A stretch of DNA of 64,000 nt from Streptomyces niger (GTDB lineage Bacteria > Actinomycetota > Actinomycetes > Streptomycetales > Streptomycetaceae). The stretch's first letter is position 1. Each line of letters begins with the position of its first letter. The stretch spans positions 372,001 to 436,000 of the forward strand of contig NZ_JOFQ01000011.1 in NCBI RefSeq assembly GCF_000718305.1, in the 5' to 3' direction. Below are positions 51,350-61,217 of this stretch, piece by piece. The position numbers were made by a program, and so were the translations under genes. The notes below the pieces were generated by a model. The model saw only the letters and a program-made list of their open reading frames with translations, made no database searches and was not told the origin of the DNA.

Positions 51350-51691
51350 GTATTACTCCCGTGTTCTTCTTGCCAATGGGCGTGCCACGCGGCGGAGCCG
51401 CATATCAAGCACAGCGAAGCCGATGCTGCCAGGGCCCTCGGACAGTCCCCGGACCCGGGTCTGCCGTTCAGACCCGCGCGCCCGGTAACGCATCCTGCCC
51501 CCACCTGCGGCGGTAAAGCCAATCCGGCGCCCTGGAGGGTCACACGAAGAGCGCCATCGCCCCGGGAGGGTGACGCACCGGTGACGCTCCGCACCATGCC
51601 CCGGGGCCCCGCCCATGGGGCAGCGGCCAGTCATGCGCTGTCCGCCACCCTATGGGGGGCCTGAGGGCCGCGTGTCGTGCGACGCGCCGTG
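51350..51691. other. intergenic region upstream of hupA
   Basis: 342 bp between hupA and the malic enzyme stop. Open frames here are GC artefacts without support. It holds the hupA promoter; nothing else was seen. Confidence 0.55.
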
Positions 51692-53125
51692 TCAGGCGGT
51701 CGTGCCGGCCGTCACAGCGGCCCCGGCGGCCTGTGCGGCGTCCCGGACGGCGCCGGCGACGGCCCCGGCGACCTTGTCGTTGAAGACGCTGGGGATGATG
51801 TAGTTCGCGTTGAGCTCGTCCTCCAGCACGACGTCGGCGAGCGCGCGGGCCGCGGCCAGCATCATGTCCTCGTTGACCGTACGCGACTGCGCGTCCAGCA
51901 GACCGCGGAAGACGCCCGGGAAGACCAGCACGTTGTTGATCTGGTTCGGGAAGTCCGAGCGGCCGGTGGCCACGACGGCGGCGGTCTGCCGGGCCTCGCC
52001 CGGGTCGACCTCCGGGTCGGGGTTGGCGAGTGCGAACACGATCGCGCCCTCGGCCATCCGCGCCACGTCCGCGCCGTCCAGGACGTTGGGCGCCGAGACG
52101 CCGATGAACACGTCGGCGCCGACCACGGCCTGCTTGAGGGTGCCGGTGACGCCCTCGGGGTTGGTGTTGTCCGCGATCCAGCGCAGCGCCGAGTCGGGGT
52201 CGGCGGAGACCAGGTCCTCGCGGCCCGCGTGCACCACGCCGTGGATGTCGGCGACGACCGCGTGCTTGACGCCGGCGGCCAGCAGCAGCTTGAGGATGGC
52301 CGTACCGGCGGCGCCCGCGCCGGACATGACGACGCGGACGTCCTCGATGCGCTTGCCGACCACGCGCAGCGCGTTGGTCAGGGCCGCGAGCACGACGATC
52401 GCGGTGCCGTGCTGGTCGTCGTGGAAGACCGGGATGTCCAGGGCCTCGCGCAGCCGCGCCTCGATCTCGAAGCAGCGGGGCGCGGAGATGTCCTCCAGGT
52501 TGATGCCCGCGAAGCCGGGGGCGATGGCCTTGACGATCTCCACGATGGCGTCGGAGTCCTGGGTGTCCAGGCAGATCGGCCAGGCGTCGATGCCGGCGAA
52601 GCGCTTGAAGAGGGCCGCCTTGCCCTCCATGACGGGCAGCGCGGCCTTGGGGCCGATGTTGCCCAGGCCGAGCACGGCGGAGCCGTCGGTGACCACCGCG
52701 ACGCTGTTGCGCTTGATGGTCAGGCGGCGGGCGTCCTCGGGGTTGTCGGCGATGGCCTGGCAGACGCGGGCGACGCCGGGCGTGTAGACCATCGACAGGT
52801 CGTCACGGTTGCGGATGGGGTGCTTCGACGACATCTCGATCTTGCCGCCGAGGTGCATCAGGAACGTACGGTCGGAGACCTTGCCCAGCGACACGCCCTC
52901 GATCTCGCGCAGCTTCTGGACGATCTCGTCCGCGTGCGCGGTGGACGTCGCGGCGATGGTGACGTCGATCCGGAGTTTCTCGTGGCCGGAAGCGGTCACG
53001 TCCAGGCCGGTGACCGACCCGCCGGAGGACTCCACGGCCGTGGTGAGCTGGCTGACGGCGGTGCCGCTCGCGGGAACTTCCAGTCGCACCGTCATCGAAT
53101 ACGAGACGCTAGGCGCCGTTGCCAT
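51692..53125 (-). CDS. NAD(P)-dependent malic enzyme with N-terminal ACT domain
   Basis: A 477-residue enzyme that converts malate to pyruvate and CO2. An ACT-like regulatory domain (about 10-80: TVRLEVPASGTAVSQLTTAV and a second beta strand) precedes the malic domain (MVYTPGVARVCQAIADN, EDISAPRCFEIEARLRE) and the NAD-binding domain (GAGAAGTAILKLL). From memory S. coelicolor has an NAD-type enzyme at this position. ATG 53125 has AGAGGAAG upstream. The ACT domain suggests allosteric control by an amino acid or CoA metabolite, which is inference. Confidence 0.9.
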   Translation of the reverse strand: MATAPSVSYSMTVRLEVPASGTAVSQLTTAVESSGGSVTGLDVTASGHEKLRIDVTIAATSTAHADEIVQKLREIEGVSLGKVSDRTFLMHLGGKIEMSSKHPIRNRDDLSMVYTPGVARVCQAIADNPEDARRLTIKRNSVAVVTDGSAVLGLGNIGPKAALPVMEGKAALFKRFAGIDAWPICLDTQDSDAIVEIVKAIAPGFAGINLEDISAPRCFEIEARLREALDIPVFHDDQHGTAIVVLAALTNALRVVGKRIEDVRVVMSGAGAAGTAILKLLLAAGVKHAVVADIHGVVHAGREDLVSADPDSALRWIADNTNPEGVTGTLKQAVVGADVFIGVSAPNVLDGADVARMAEGAIVFALANPDPEVDPGEARQTAAVVATGRSDFPNQINNVLVFPGVFRGLLDAQSRTVNEDMMLAAARALADVVLEDELNANYIIPSVFNDKVAGAVAGAVRDAAQAAGAAVTAGTTA

Positions 53126-53394
53126 GGCCGACTTCCTCTGCTTTCGCTTATTTCCCTATGCGCTGCCCCAGGAGCTCGGATGTCCTGCGCATCGTCCGAT
53201 CGTCCCACCTACCAGCCAGTACACGGTAACCAGCCACAAGTTTCGGAAAGACTCTTCCACCATACGAGAGCTAGTCAGCTCGGCGGAACCCCCCACTCCT
53301 TCGCGCGAAAAACGGCCTTAATGGGGAGGAATTCTGCCGTACCGCACTTAGGATCTGGCCCGCAGCACCCCAAAAACACGCAAGGACGGGCGAT

Positions 53395-53601
53395 ATGGCT
53401 CAGGGCACCGTGAAGTGGTTCAACTCCGAGAAGGGTTACGGATTCATCGCACAGGAGGACGGCGGACCCGACGTCTTCGTCCACTACAGCTCGATCAGCG
53501 GCGACGGCTTCCGGAATCTGGAGGACACCCAGCGGGTGGAATTCGAGATCGCCCAGGGCCGCAAGGGCCCGCAAGCGGAACAGGTCCGTGTCATCGGCTG
53601 A
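53395..53601 (+). CDS. cold-shock domain protein
   Basis: A 68-residue RNA/DNA-binding OB-fold protein. RNP1 KGYGFI and RNP2 VFVHYS are intact. AAGGACGG precedes ATG 53395. The upstream 269 bp up to the divergent malic enzyme is AT-richer than average and probably carries a long untranslated leader, a common feature of cold-shock genes. Streptomyces have several paralogues, so no symbol is assigned. Confidence 0.95.
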   Translation: MAQGTVKWFNSEKGYGFIAQEDGGPDVFVHYSSISGDGFRNLEDTQRVEFEIAQGRKGPQAEQVRVIG

Positions 53602-53846
53602 CCTTTCGGCCCTGCCGGTGACACGGACCTGTCCGTGGCGTTGGAGAAGTTGAGGTGGCACCGACCCGCCATGCTCGCCTCGCGGCAAGTGGTCGCTCGA
53701 AGCGACTATGGTTGGGCCCGGGGGCTTGGATCGGGCCGGTGCCACCTACAGGCTAACACTGCGGCCGTCTCGGGCAATTCCCCCGAACCACCGATCTCCG
53801 CAAGCGGATCCCGTAGCGCGGGGCGCGGCAGCACGGCCCCGGTTCC

Positions 53847-56273
53847 TCAGTCGCGCAGCAGGTCCGGCACCCCGTCCGCGTCCGGCTCGTCACGGGCCCC
53901 GGAGACCACCGTCAGGCGCTGCGTCGCCCGGGTCAGCGCCACGTACAGCACCCGCAATCCGGCCGGCGACTCGTCCGCGATCTCGGCGGGCGAGACCACC
54001 AGCGTCGCGTCGTACTCCAGCCCCTTGGCCTCCAACGAGCCCAGCGCCACCACGCGGTCGCCCAGGCCGGCGAGCCAGCCGCGGGCCTCCTCGCGGCGCT
54101 CCATGGCCACGACCACGCCGACCGTGCCGTCCACCTCGTCCAGCAGCCGGCGCGCCTCCTCCCGTACGGCGTCGCCCGGCCGGCCCCCGGCGACGGCGAA
54201 CCGCGGCCGCAGGCCCGTGGAGCGCACCGCCTCCGGCGCGACCATGCCGGGCATGGCCAGCGCCAGGACACGCGCCGCCAGTTCGGCGACCTCCGCGGGG
54301 TTGCGATAGTTCACGGTGAGGGTGAAGCGGCGGCGCGGGCGGGTGCCCAGCGCCTCGTCGCGCGCCTCGCCGGCCTCGTCCGGGTCCGACCACGAGGACT
54401 GCGCCGGGTCGCCCACCACGGTCCACGTGGCGTGCCGGCCGCGGCGGCCGACCATTCGCCACTGCATGGGCGTGAGGTCCTGCGCCTCGTCGACGATGAC
54501 GTGCGCGTAGTCCGTGCGCTCCTCCGCGAGCCGCTCCCGGCGGCTGCGCCCGGAGGAGTTGCGATCCGCAAACGTGGTCAGCTCCTCCAGGCCGGTGAGC
54601 TGGTCCAGCGGGTCGGCCTCGCGCGGCCGGGCGGGGCGAGCCGGGGCGCCCAGGATCAGTTGCAGTTCGTCCAGGAGCGCCACGTCGTGGACGGAGAGCG
54701 GGCCCTGGCCCTGTGCGTCCAGGCGGCCGCCCAGCGAGCGGGCCAGCTTGCGTACCTCGCGGTGCTGGAGCACCCGGCGCGACCAGCGGCCCAGCAGCTT
54801 CTCGTCGGCCATGGCGGCCAGTACCCGGCGCGGCGTCAGCTCCGGCCACCAGGCGTCCAGGAAGTCGGCGAAGTCCTGCTCGGTGGTGATGTCCTCGTCG
54901 AATCCGGAGCGCGCCTCGGCGGCCAGCTCCGGGTCGCTGTAGCGGCGGTCCCCGCCGGTCTTCGCCCACAGCGCGTCCAGGATGAGCCGGCGGGCGCGCG
55001 GGCGGAGCAGGTTGACCGGCGCGGTGCCGCCGAGCACGGCCGTACGGATGCGGCGCAGTTCGGCGGCGTCCAGTTCGAGGCGGGACCCGAAGGCGACCAC
55101 GCGGAGGCGGTCGGTGCGTACGGCCGGGGCCGCCTCGTCCTCGTCCGGGTCGCCGAAGGCCAGCTGGCCTTCCGGCCCGGCCGCCGGGGTGGTGTCGGCG
55201 GCGAGCTCCAGGGCGCCCCGGGCCGCCTTGCGCAGCACCTTCACCATCCGCGAGGAGCCCTTGATACGGGCCACCTCGGGCGGGTCGTACGCGGTGGCCT
55301 CCGCGCCCTCCACCAGCGAGCCGAGCGCACGGATGGCGACCTGGCCCTCCTCGCCGAGCGAGGGCAGCACGCCCTCGGTGTAGGCGACCAGCAGCGGGGT
55401 GGGCGAGACGATGAGGATGCCGCCCGCGTAGCGGCGCCGGTCCTGGTAGAGCAGGTAGGCGGCGCGGTGCAGGGCGACCGCGGTCTTGCCCGTGCCGGGG
55501 CCGCCCTCGACCTCGGTGACGGAGGCGGCGGGCGCCCGGATCACCATGTCCTGCTCGGCCTGGATGGAGGCGACGATGTCGCGCATGGAGTGGCTGCGGG
55601 CCCGGCCGAGCGCCGCCATCAGCGCGCCGTCGCCGACCGCCGGCAGTTCCTCGCCGTCCAGGGTGGCGGTGACCTCCGGGCGCATCAGGTCATCCTCGAC
55701 GCCGAGCACCTTGCGGCCCTTGGAGCGGATGACGCGGCGGCGCACGACGCGGCCCGGGGAGACCGGCGTGGCGCGGTAGAAGGGCGCGGCGGCCGGGGCC
55801 CGCCAGTCGATGACCAGCGGGCTGTAGTCGGCGTCCAGGACGCCCAGCCGTCCGATGTGCAGCGTCTCGGCGATCGCCGCACGGTTGTCCTCGGTGATCG
55901 CGCCGTCGGCGGGGTCGACGGAGGTGTACGCGCCGTCCGGGCCCCGCTTGCCGTCCTTGCCCAGGAGCAGGTCGATGCGGCCGAAGAGGAAGTCCTCGTA
56001 CTCGGAGTTGAGGCGGTGCAGATGGACGCCGGCCTGGAAGACCTGCGCGTCGCGCTCGGCGAGCGCGCCGGGCGTGCCGACCTGGCCGCGCTTGGCGGCG
56101 TCGTCCATCAGGAACTGTGCCTCGTGGATCTTCTCCTCCAGGCGCCGGTAGACCCGGTCCAGGTGCGTCTGCTCGCCCGCGATCTCGCGGTCGCGGACGG
56201 AGTCGCTGTCGGGTACGGAATCCGGCGCGTGCGTGGAGTCATCCGGCGCGTGCGTGGCGTTCTGCGCGGCCAC
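53847..56273 (-). CDS. HelD-like superfamily 1 ATPase
   Basis: An 808-residue UvrD/Rep-like motor protein. After an acidic, disordered start, a long N-terminal arm (EQTHLDRVYRRLEEKIHEAQ) precedes Walker A EGGPGTGKTAVALH. The C-terminal ATPase motifs are VIVDEAQDLTPMQWRM (motif II), TVVGDPAQSSW, FTLTVNYRNP and VALTRATQRLTVV. HelD-type proteins bind RNA polymerase and clear it from stalled complexes; some actinobacterial members (HelR) confer rifampicin tolerance. No rifampicin-associated element was seen in the short upstream region, so I do not call it HelR. Confidence 0.9.
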   Translation of the reverse strand: MAAQNATHAPDDSTHAPDSVPDSDSVRDREIAGEQTHLDRVYRRLEEKIHEAQFLMDDAAKRGQVGTPGALAERDAQVFQAGVHLHRLNSEYEDFLFGRIDLLLGKDGKRGPDGAYTSVDPADGAITEDNRAAIAETLHIGRLGVLDADYSPLVIDWRAPAAAPFYRATPVSPGRVVRRRVIRSKGRKVLGVEDDLMRPEVTATLDGEELPAVGDGALMAALGRARSHSMRDIVASIQAEQDMVIRAPAASVTEVEGGPGTGKTAVALHRAAYLLYQDRRRYAGGILIVSPTPLLVAYTEGVLPSLGEEGQVAIRALGSLVEGAEATAYDPPEVARIKGSSRMVKVLRKAARGALELAADTTPAAGPEGQLAFGDPDEDEAAPAVRTDRLRVVAFGSRLELDAAELRRIRTAVLGGTAPVNLLRPRARRLILDALWAKTGGDRRYSDPELAAEARSGFDEDITTEQDFADFLDAWWPELTPRRVLAAMADEKLLGRWSRRVLQHREVRKLARSLGGRLDAQGQGPLSVHDVALLDELQLILGAPARPARPREADPLDQLTGLEELTTFADRNSSGRSRRERLAEERTDYAHVIVDEAQDLTPMQWRMVGRRGRHATWTVVGDPAQSSWSDPDEAGEARDEALGTRPRRRFTLTVNYRNPAEVAELAARVLALAMPGMVAPEAVRSTGLRPRFAVAGGRPGDAVREEARRLLDEVDGTVGVVVAMERREEARGWLAGLGDRVVALGSLEAKGLEYDATLVVSPAEIADESPAGLRVLYVALTRATQRLTVVSGARDEPDADGVPDLLRD

Positions 56274-56362
56274 CCAGGCCCCCTTCTGCTGTGCGTAGGG
56301 CAGCCGTCAACCGTACGCGAAGCAGGTCGCGGGCGCACCTGCGAGGCAGCGCGGGTGTCCGG

Positions 56363-57124
56363 TCAGACGTCGACGGCGGCCAGCCGCCTGCCGGTGAGGG
56401 TGCGGATTTCGAAGCGGTCGATGGCGGCACGGCTCATGGCGGCGCCGCCGTTCGTGTAGAGCGGCTGCCGGCTCCACTTCGTGGTGCCGCCCTTGATGCC
56501 GTACCCGCCGTACGGCACCGCCCAGGTGGTGACGGTCTGCTCCGCGCCGTCCTTGCCGATCGCGATGAGCGAGCAGGTCAACGGGCCCTTGACGTTGCCG
56601 AGGCGGAGCGCGACGGAGGTCCCCCAGGGGCGGTCGGCCATGGCCACGCCCGCGGCGACCTTGGTGACCGGGTCGACCGCGGTGTGCTTGTCCCGGCCGC
56701 TGTCGTACATCTGCTCGGCCGGGCCGACGGCCCGCGTCGGTTGCTGCGGGGCATCGCCGGTCACGGCCAGGGTGGCGAGCGGCCCGCCGACGATCAGCGC
56801 GACGGCCGCGGCCACGAGGGCGAGCCGGCGCCGGCGCCCGCGCCGCCGGACCGCGGCGACCTCGGACAGCAGGCCGCTCAGGACGCGCCGTGAGGGCGTC
56901 GGGACGAGCGTGGCCTCGGACGGCGGGGTGCCCGTGCCGTCGTCGGCGAGACCGGCCAGCAGCGGGCCCAGGCCGAGCAGCCCGTCCAGCTCGGCGGCGC
57001 AGCGGTCGCAGCCGGCCAGGTGTTCCTCGAAGCGGGCGGCGTGGGCGGCGTCCAGCACGCCGAGCGCGTAGGCGCCGACGTCGGTGTGGTCCGCCGGCTC
57101 GGCGGACGGGTGGGGCCGGTTCAC
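56363..57124 (-). CDS. rsuA: anti-sigma factor with zinc-finger (ZAS/HC2) domain
   Basis: A 253-residue membrane anti-sigma factor. H35-x3-C39-x2-C42 (EEHLAGCDRCAAEL) is the zinc anti-sigma motif. One transmembrane helix (about 101-122) follows an Arg-rich stretch, and the external C-terminal domain (about 125-253) is RskA-like. Its ATG overlaps the sigma-factor stop by 4 nt, so the pair is co-translated. The symbol follows my recollection of SigU/RsuA at this place in S. coelicolor and is less certain than the family. Confidence 0.8.
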   Translation of the reverse strand: MNRPHPSAEPADHTDVGAYALGVLDAAHAARFEEHLAGCDRCAAELDGLLGLGPLLAGLADDGTGTPPSEATLVPTPSRRVLSGLLSEVAAVRRRGRRRRLALVAAAVALIVGGPLATLAVTGDAPQQPTRAVGPAEQMYDSGRDKHTAVDPVTKVAAGVAMADRPWGTSVALRLGNVKGPLTCSLIAIGKDGAEQTVTTWAVPYGGYGIKGGTTKWSRQPLYTNGGAAMSRAAIDRFEIRTLTGRRLAAVDV

Positions 57125-57642
57125 GCCGTGACTCCTCGTTCTTCCAGGGAGAGCTTCAGGGAGCGCAGCGCGTAGAACACCCGCGACCGCACGGTCCCGG
57201 GCGGCACCCGCAGCACCTCCGCGGCCTCGTTGACCGTACGTCCCTTGAAGTACGTCTCGATCAGGGCCTCCCGGTGCGCCGGGCTCAGGTCGGCCAGCGC
57301 TTCGGAGATCGTCATCAGGCGCAGCGCGCGGTCGATCTCGTCGGCGGCGGGCAGCGACTCCAGGGGCGCCGCGTCCACCTCCTGGGGGCGGGCCTGGCGG
57401 CTGCGGTGCCCGTCGATGACGATGCGGCGGGCCACGGTCACCAACCAGGGGCGTACCGACCCGGTCGCGCGCTGCAGCTGGTCGGCGTTGCGCCAGGCGC
57501 GCAGCAGGGTCTCCTGGACCACGTCCTCGGCGCGGTGGCGGTCGCCGGCCACCAGTCGCAGGACGAAGGCGAGGAGCGGTCCCGCGTGCTCCTCGTACAA
57601 GGCCCGCATGAGTTCTTCGTCGGGCGTCGTCCGGTCGGCCAC
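57121..57642 (-). CDS. sigU: ECF-type RNA polymerase sigma factor
   Basis: A 173-residue ECF sigma factor. Region 2 is seen in HRAEDVVQETLLRAWRNADQ and region 4 in ALADLSPAHREALIETYFKG plus VPPGTVRSRVFYALRSLK. GTG 57642 is preferred because GAGGA lies 7 nt upstream; longer in-frame starts cross the neighbouring gene. Transcribed and translated with the anti-sigma gene. If it is the SigU homologue, excess activity would delay development, as I recall for S. coelicolor. Confidence 0.8.
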   Translation of the reverse strand: MADRTTPDEELMRALYEEHAGPLLAFVLRLVAGDRHRAEDVVQETLLRAWRNADQLQRATGSVRPWLVTVARRIVIDGHRSRQARPQEVDAAPLESLPAADEIDRALRLMTISEALADLSPAHREALIETYFKGRTVNEAAEVLRVPPGTVRSRVFYALRSLKLSLEERGVTA

Positions 57643-57740
57643 GACGGCATCCTCGCGCAACGCCACTCCCCGGTCGATAGGACGGACGGCCCCTGTGTGC
57701 GGGCCTGCCCCGGGGAGTACGGAGGCGGGGACTGCGGCGT

Positions 57741-58334
57741 TCAGCCGGTGACGCGGGAGGCGGGTCCCAAGGTGGCGCGACGGCGGTGCCGGGCGACCCG
57801 CTCGCGGTTGCCGCACACCTCGCTGGAGCACCAGCGCCGCCGCCGGCCGCGCGAGGTGTCCAGGTAGATCCGCGAGCACGTCTCGCCCTCGCACTGGCGC
57901 AGCTGGCCGCGGGCCACCGCGTCGGTCAGCATGCCGACCGCGTCCCGGGCGACCGCGGCCATCAGCCCGGCGCAGTCCGGTGCGCGGGCGCAGCGGCGCT
58001 CCAGCACGCCGTCCACGCCCCGTACGGCGCGCTCGGGCGGTGGCGGGGCCTCGGCCGTGGCGTTGAGCAGCGCCAGGTCGCGGTCGGCGGCCCGGCCGCG
58101 GATCTCGTCGTGGACGATGCGCCGCAGCAGTTCGCGCAGCGCACGGAAGCGCGCGACCCAGCTGCCGTCGACGGCGTCGAGCGGCGCGCTGCGCGGTACG
58201 ACCCCCGCGCCGACGAGCCAGGCTCTCAAGTGCTCTGGGCCGAGGAGCCGTTCGGCCGGCGCGTCGCCGGTCGTGGCCACCAGGTCAAGGCAGATCCGCC
58301 CGCAGTCGAACCGCAGGTCGTAAGGGGCCGCCAT
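57741..58334 (-). CDS. CGNR zinc-finger transcriptional regulator
   Basis: A 197-residue regulator. The N-terminal ABATE-type ligand domain (FDCGRICLDLVATTGDAPAERL) is followed by a C-terminal CGNR zinc finger: CEGETCSRIYLDTSRGRRRRW then CSSEVCGNRERVARHRRR. Members control small-molecule catabolism or resistance, but targets are not evident here. ATG 58334 has AAGGAG upstream at about 10 nt. It sits between the sigma operon and the nnaR-like gene, all leftward. Confidence 0.88.
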   Translation of the reverse strand: MAAPYDLRFDCGRICLDLVATTGDAPAERLLGPEHLRAWLVGAGVVPRSAPLDAVDGSWVARFRALRELLRRIVHDEIRGRAADRDLALLNATAEAPPPPERAVRGVDGVLERRCARAPDCAGLMAAVARDAVGMLTDAVARGQLRQCEGETCSRIYLDTSRGRRRRWCSSEVCGNRERVARHRRRATLGPASRVTG

Positions 58335-58448
58335 GTGCCTGTCACTCCTTCGGGAACAACGTCTCCCTCCAGAGTGCCCGGCCGGGCGCCTCGCCGGAAC
58401 CCTCGGTACCGTCCTCGCGGCGCCGGCCGGCCCCACCGCCCCCGTACG

Positions 58449-59642
58449 TCAACGCGGCTCGTCGGCCCCGTACTTGGTCTCCGCATGCGCATCCAGGGAG
58501 AGCCGGTAACCGCGCTTGACCACCGTCTGGATGAGCTTCGGGACGCCCAACGCCACCCGCAACCGGGCCATCGCCGTCTCCACGGCGTGCTCGTCGCGGC
58601 CCGCACCGGGCAGGGCGCGCAGCAGGTCACCACGGGAGACCACCCAGCCGGGCCGCCGTGCCAGCGTGCGCAGCAGCGACATGCCGGCGGGCGGCACGGG
58701 ACGCAGCTCGCCGTCGATGAGCACCGCGTGTCCGCGGATCTCCAGCCGCCGCCCGGCGACCGGCAACGCCTTGACGCGGCCCGGCAGTTCGTGGCAGAGC
58801 AGCTGGACGAGCGGGCCGAGCCGGAAGCGCTCGGGCTGGACGGTCGCGATGCCGTGGTTCTCCAAGGGCAGCGCGGTGACCGGGCCCACACACGCGGCCA
58901 GGACGTCCTGCCGCAGCGCGGCCAGCACTTCGGCGTGCACGCCCCGCTCCTCGGCGCGGCGCAGCAGCGAAGCGGCCGCCGGAGCGCTGGTGAAGGTCAC
59001 CGCGTCGACCGTACGGGCCAGCACCGCGTCCAGCAGCCGGTCGACCGGGCCGATGTCCTCCGGGGGCATCCAGCGGTAGACCGGCACGCCGACCACCTCG
59101 GCACCCGCCTCGCGCAGCGACTCCACGAAGCCGGGCAGCGGTTCGCCGTGCAGCTGGAGCGCGATCCGGCTGCCCGCCACGCCCTCCGCCAGCAGCCGGT
59201 CCAGCACCTCGGCCATGGACTCCGAGGCCGGCGACCACTCCTCGTCGAGGCCGGCCGCGCGGATCGCGCCGCGCACCTTCGGGCCGCGGGCGAGCAGCCG
59301 GACGCCGCCCAGCCGCTCCAGCAGCGCCGTGCCCAGGCCCCAGCCCTCGGCGGCCTCCACCCAGCCACGGAAGCCGATGGCGGTGGTGGCCACCACGATG
59401 TCCGGCGCGTCGTCGATCAGCTGCTTGGTGGCGGCCAGCAGCTCGGTGTCGTCGGTCAGCGGCACGATGCGCAGCGCGGGCGCGTGCACGACCTCGGCGC
59501 CGCGGCGCTCCAGGAGCGTGCCCAGCTCGGCGGCGCGGCGGGCCGCGGTCACTCCGACGGTGAACCCGGCCAGCGGCTGCCCGCCGCTGCGCTCCTGGGG
59601 GCCGTTGTCGTCCTGTCGCTCGTTTCGCTGTCCGTCGTGCAT
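58449..59642 (-). CDS. nnaR: NnaR-like regulator: HemD (uroporphyrinogen-III synthase) domain plus OmpR-type winged helix
   Basis: A 397-residue fusion. Residues about 20-270 form a uroporphyrinogen-III synthase-like domain (FTVGVTAARRAAELGTLLERRG, VDAVTFTSAPAAASLL). Residues about 295-385 are an OmpR/PhoB-type DNA-binding winged helix (LDGELRPVPPAGMSLLRTLA-like, VETAMARLRVALG, VVKRGYRLSL). From memory this is NnaR (SCO2958), which works with GlnR to switch on nitrate/nitrite assimilation genes. narK lies directly upstream on the same strand, 213 bp away. True porphyrin synthase activity is unlikely but not excluded. Confidence 0.85.
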   Translation of the reverse strand: MHDGQRNERQDDNGPQERSGGQPLAGFTVGVTAARRAAELGTLLERRGAEVVHAPALRIVPLTDDTELLAATKQLIDDAPDIVVATTAIGFRGWVEAAEGWGLGTALLERLGGVRLLARGPKVRGAIRAAGLDEEWSPASESMAEVLDRLLAEGVAGSRIALQLHGEPLPGFVESLREAGAEVVGVPVYRWMPPEDIGPVDRLLDAVLARTVDAVTFTSAPAAASLLRRAEERGVHAEVLAALRQDVLAACVGPVTALPLENHGIATVQPERFRLGPLVQLLCHELPGRVKALPVAGRRLEIRGHAVLIDGELRPVPPAGMSLLRTLARRPGWVVSRGDLLRALPGAGRDEHAVETAMARLRVALGVPKLIQTVVKRGYRLSLDAHAETKYGADEPR

Positions 59643-59855
59643 GTGGCTCTCGTCCCGCTCCGCAGTGGTGTGCGCCGGCTCTACGGCGGCCGGGCCTTGC
59701 CGTCCCCGAGCGTCCGTCCCGGGCGGTCCGGCGGACCGATCGGCCCCCTGATGCTGCCAAGAGTCCGTGTCGGCCCGGGTTCACCGGCATTTCTCCAGTG
59801 TTACGCCCGGGCGGCCCCGGACGTTCCCGCCGGGCCGCACCGGGGGCACGGACGA

Positions 59856-61217
59856 TCACACCTCGGCGTACGCCGGGCGCTGCGCCTCATCGGTCTGCGC
59901 CGCCGGCTCCGGCGCCGTGGGCCGGAGGTATACGACCCAGGTCACCGCGGCGCACAGCGCGTAGCACGCGAGGAAGGACACGAAGGCGGGCGTGCCGGAG
60001 CCCGCGGTGGCGAAGGCCTGCCGGAAGGCGAGGTTGATGCCCAGGCCGCCGAGGGCGCCGACGGCGCCGATCAGCCCCATGGCCGCGCCCGAGAGGCGCC
60101 GCCCGTACGCCGCTGCCGCCTCGCCGGCCAGCCCGCGGGAGACCGCCTTGGCATGGAAGACCGCCGGGATCATCTTGTACGTGGAGCCGTTGCCGAGCCC
60201 GCTGAGCACGAAGAGAGCGATGAAGCCGACGAGGAAGACCGGCAGCGACTCCCGCACCGAGGCGGCGATCACGACGCCCGTCGCGACGGCCATCGCGGCG
60301 AAGGTGCCCAGCGTGATCCGCGCGCCCCCGAAGCGGTCGGCGAGCCACCCGCCGACGGGCCGGACCAGCGAGCCGAGCAGCGGCCCGATGAAGGTCAGCG
60401 AGGCCGCCTGCAGCGGGGTCCGCGCGAACTGGTTCTGCAGGACGAGCCCGAAGGCGAAGCTGTAGCCGATGAACGACCCGAAGGTGCCGATGTAGAGCAG
60501 CGACATGATCCAGGTCTGCGGGTCGCGCGCCGCTTCCTTGGCCGCGCCGGTGTCGTTGGTGACGGGCGCCAGGTTGTCCATGAACAGCGCCGCGCACAGG
60601 GCGGCGAGCACGATCAGCGGGAGGTAGACGCCCAGCACGATGCGCGGGTGCGCGGCACCCGCCGTACCGATGACCAGCAGGCCCAGCAGCTGGACGACGG
60701 GCACGCCGATGTTGCCGCCGCCCGCGTTCAGGCCCAGCGCCCACCCCTTCCTGTGCAGCGGGAAGAAGGCGTTGATGTTGGTCATGGAGGAGGCGAAGTT
60801 GCCGCCTCCCACCCCGGTGAGCGCCGCGACCACCATGAAGGTGGTGTACGAGGTGCCCGGCGTTATCACGAAGGCCGCCGCGACGGTCGGCACGAGGAGC
60901 AGCGCGGCACTCATCACCGTCCAGTTGCGTCCTCCGAAGCGCGCCACCGCGAAGGTGTACGGGACCCGGAGCACCCCGCCGACCAGCGTGGGGATCGCCA
61001 CGAGGAAGAACTTACCGGCCGGGTCGACGCCGTACTCGGGTCCCATGAAGAGCACCATCACCGACCACAGGCTCCACACGGAGAAGCCGATGTGCTCGGA
61101 GAGCACGGAGAACCACAGATTGCGGCGCGCGATCCGCTCGCCACCGCCCGCCCAGAACGCCGCGTCCTCGGGGTCCCATTCCTCGATCCACCGCTTGCCC
61201 TTGCGTGCCACCGTCAT
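59856..61217 (-). CDS. narK: nitrate/nitrite transporter, MFS (NarK type)
   Basis: A 453-residue membrane transporter of the nitrate/nitrite porter family with about 12 helices. The NNP signatures are visible as GVGGGNFASSMTNINAFFP and KGWALGLNAGGGNIGV. The N-terminus ERIARRNLWFSVLSEHIGF is typical. ATG 61217 has GGGAGGCG upstream. It precedes nnaR on the same strand, consistent with nitrate uptake for assimilation or redox balance. No clear GlnR box was found in its 148-bp upstream gap. Confidence 0.92.
   Translation of the reverse strand: MTVARKGKRWIEEWDPEDAAFWAGGGERIARRNLWFSVLSEHIGFSVWSLWSVMVLFMGPEYGVDPAGKFFLVAIPTLVGGVLRVPYTFAVARFGGRNWTVMSAALLLVPTVAAAFVITPGTSYTTFMVVAALTGVGGGNFASSMTNINAFFPLHRKGWALGLNAGGGNIGVPVVQLLGLLVIGTAGAAHPRIVLGVYLPLIVLAALCAALFMDNLAPVTNDTGAAKEAARDPQTWIMSLLYIGTFGSFIGYSFAFGLVLQNQFARTPLQAASLTFIGPLLGSLVRPVGGWLADRFGGARITLGTFAAMAVATGVVIAASVRESLPVFLVGFIALFVLSGLGNGSTYKMIPAVFHAKAVSRGLAGEAAAAYGRRLSGAAMGLIGAVGALGGLGINLAFRQAFATAGSGTPAFVSFLACYALCAAVTWVVYLRPTAPEPAAQTDEAQRPAYAEV

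Noticed and set aside
56274..56362. Rifampicin-associated element before the HelD-like gene
   Set aside because: No inverted repeat of the expected type was recognised in the short upstream stretch.
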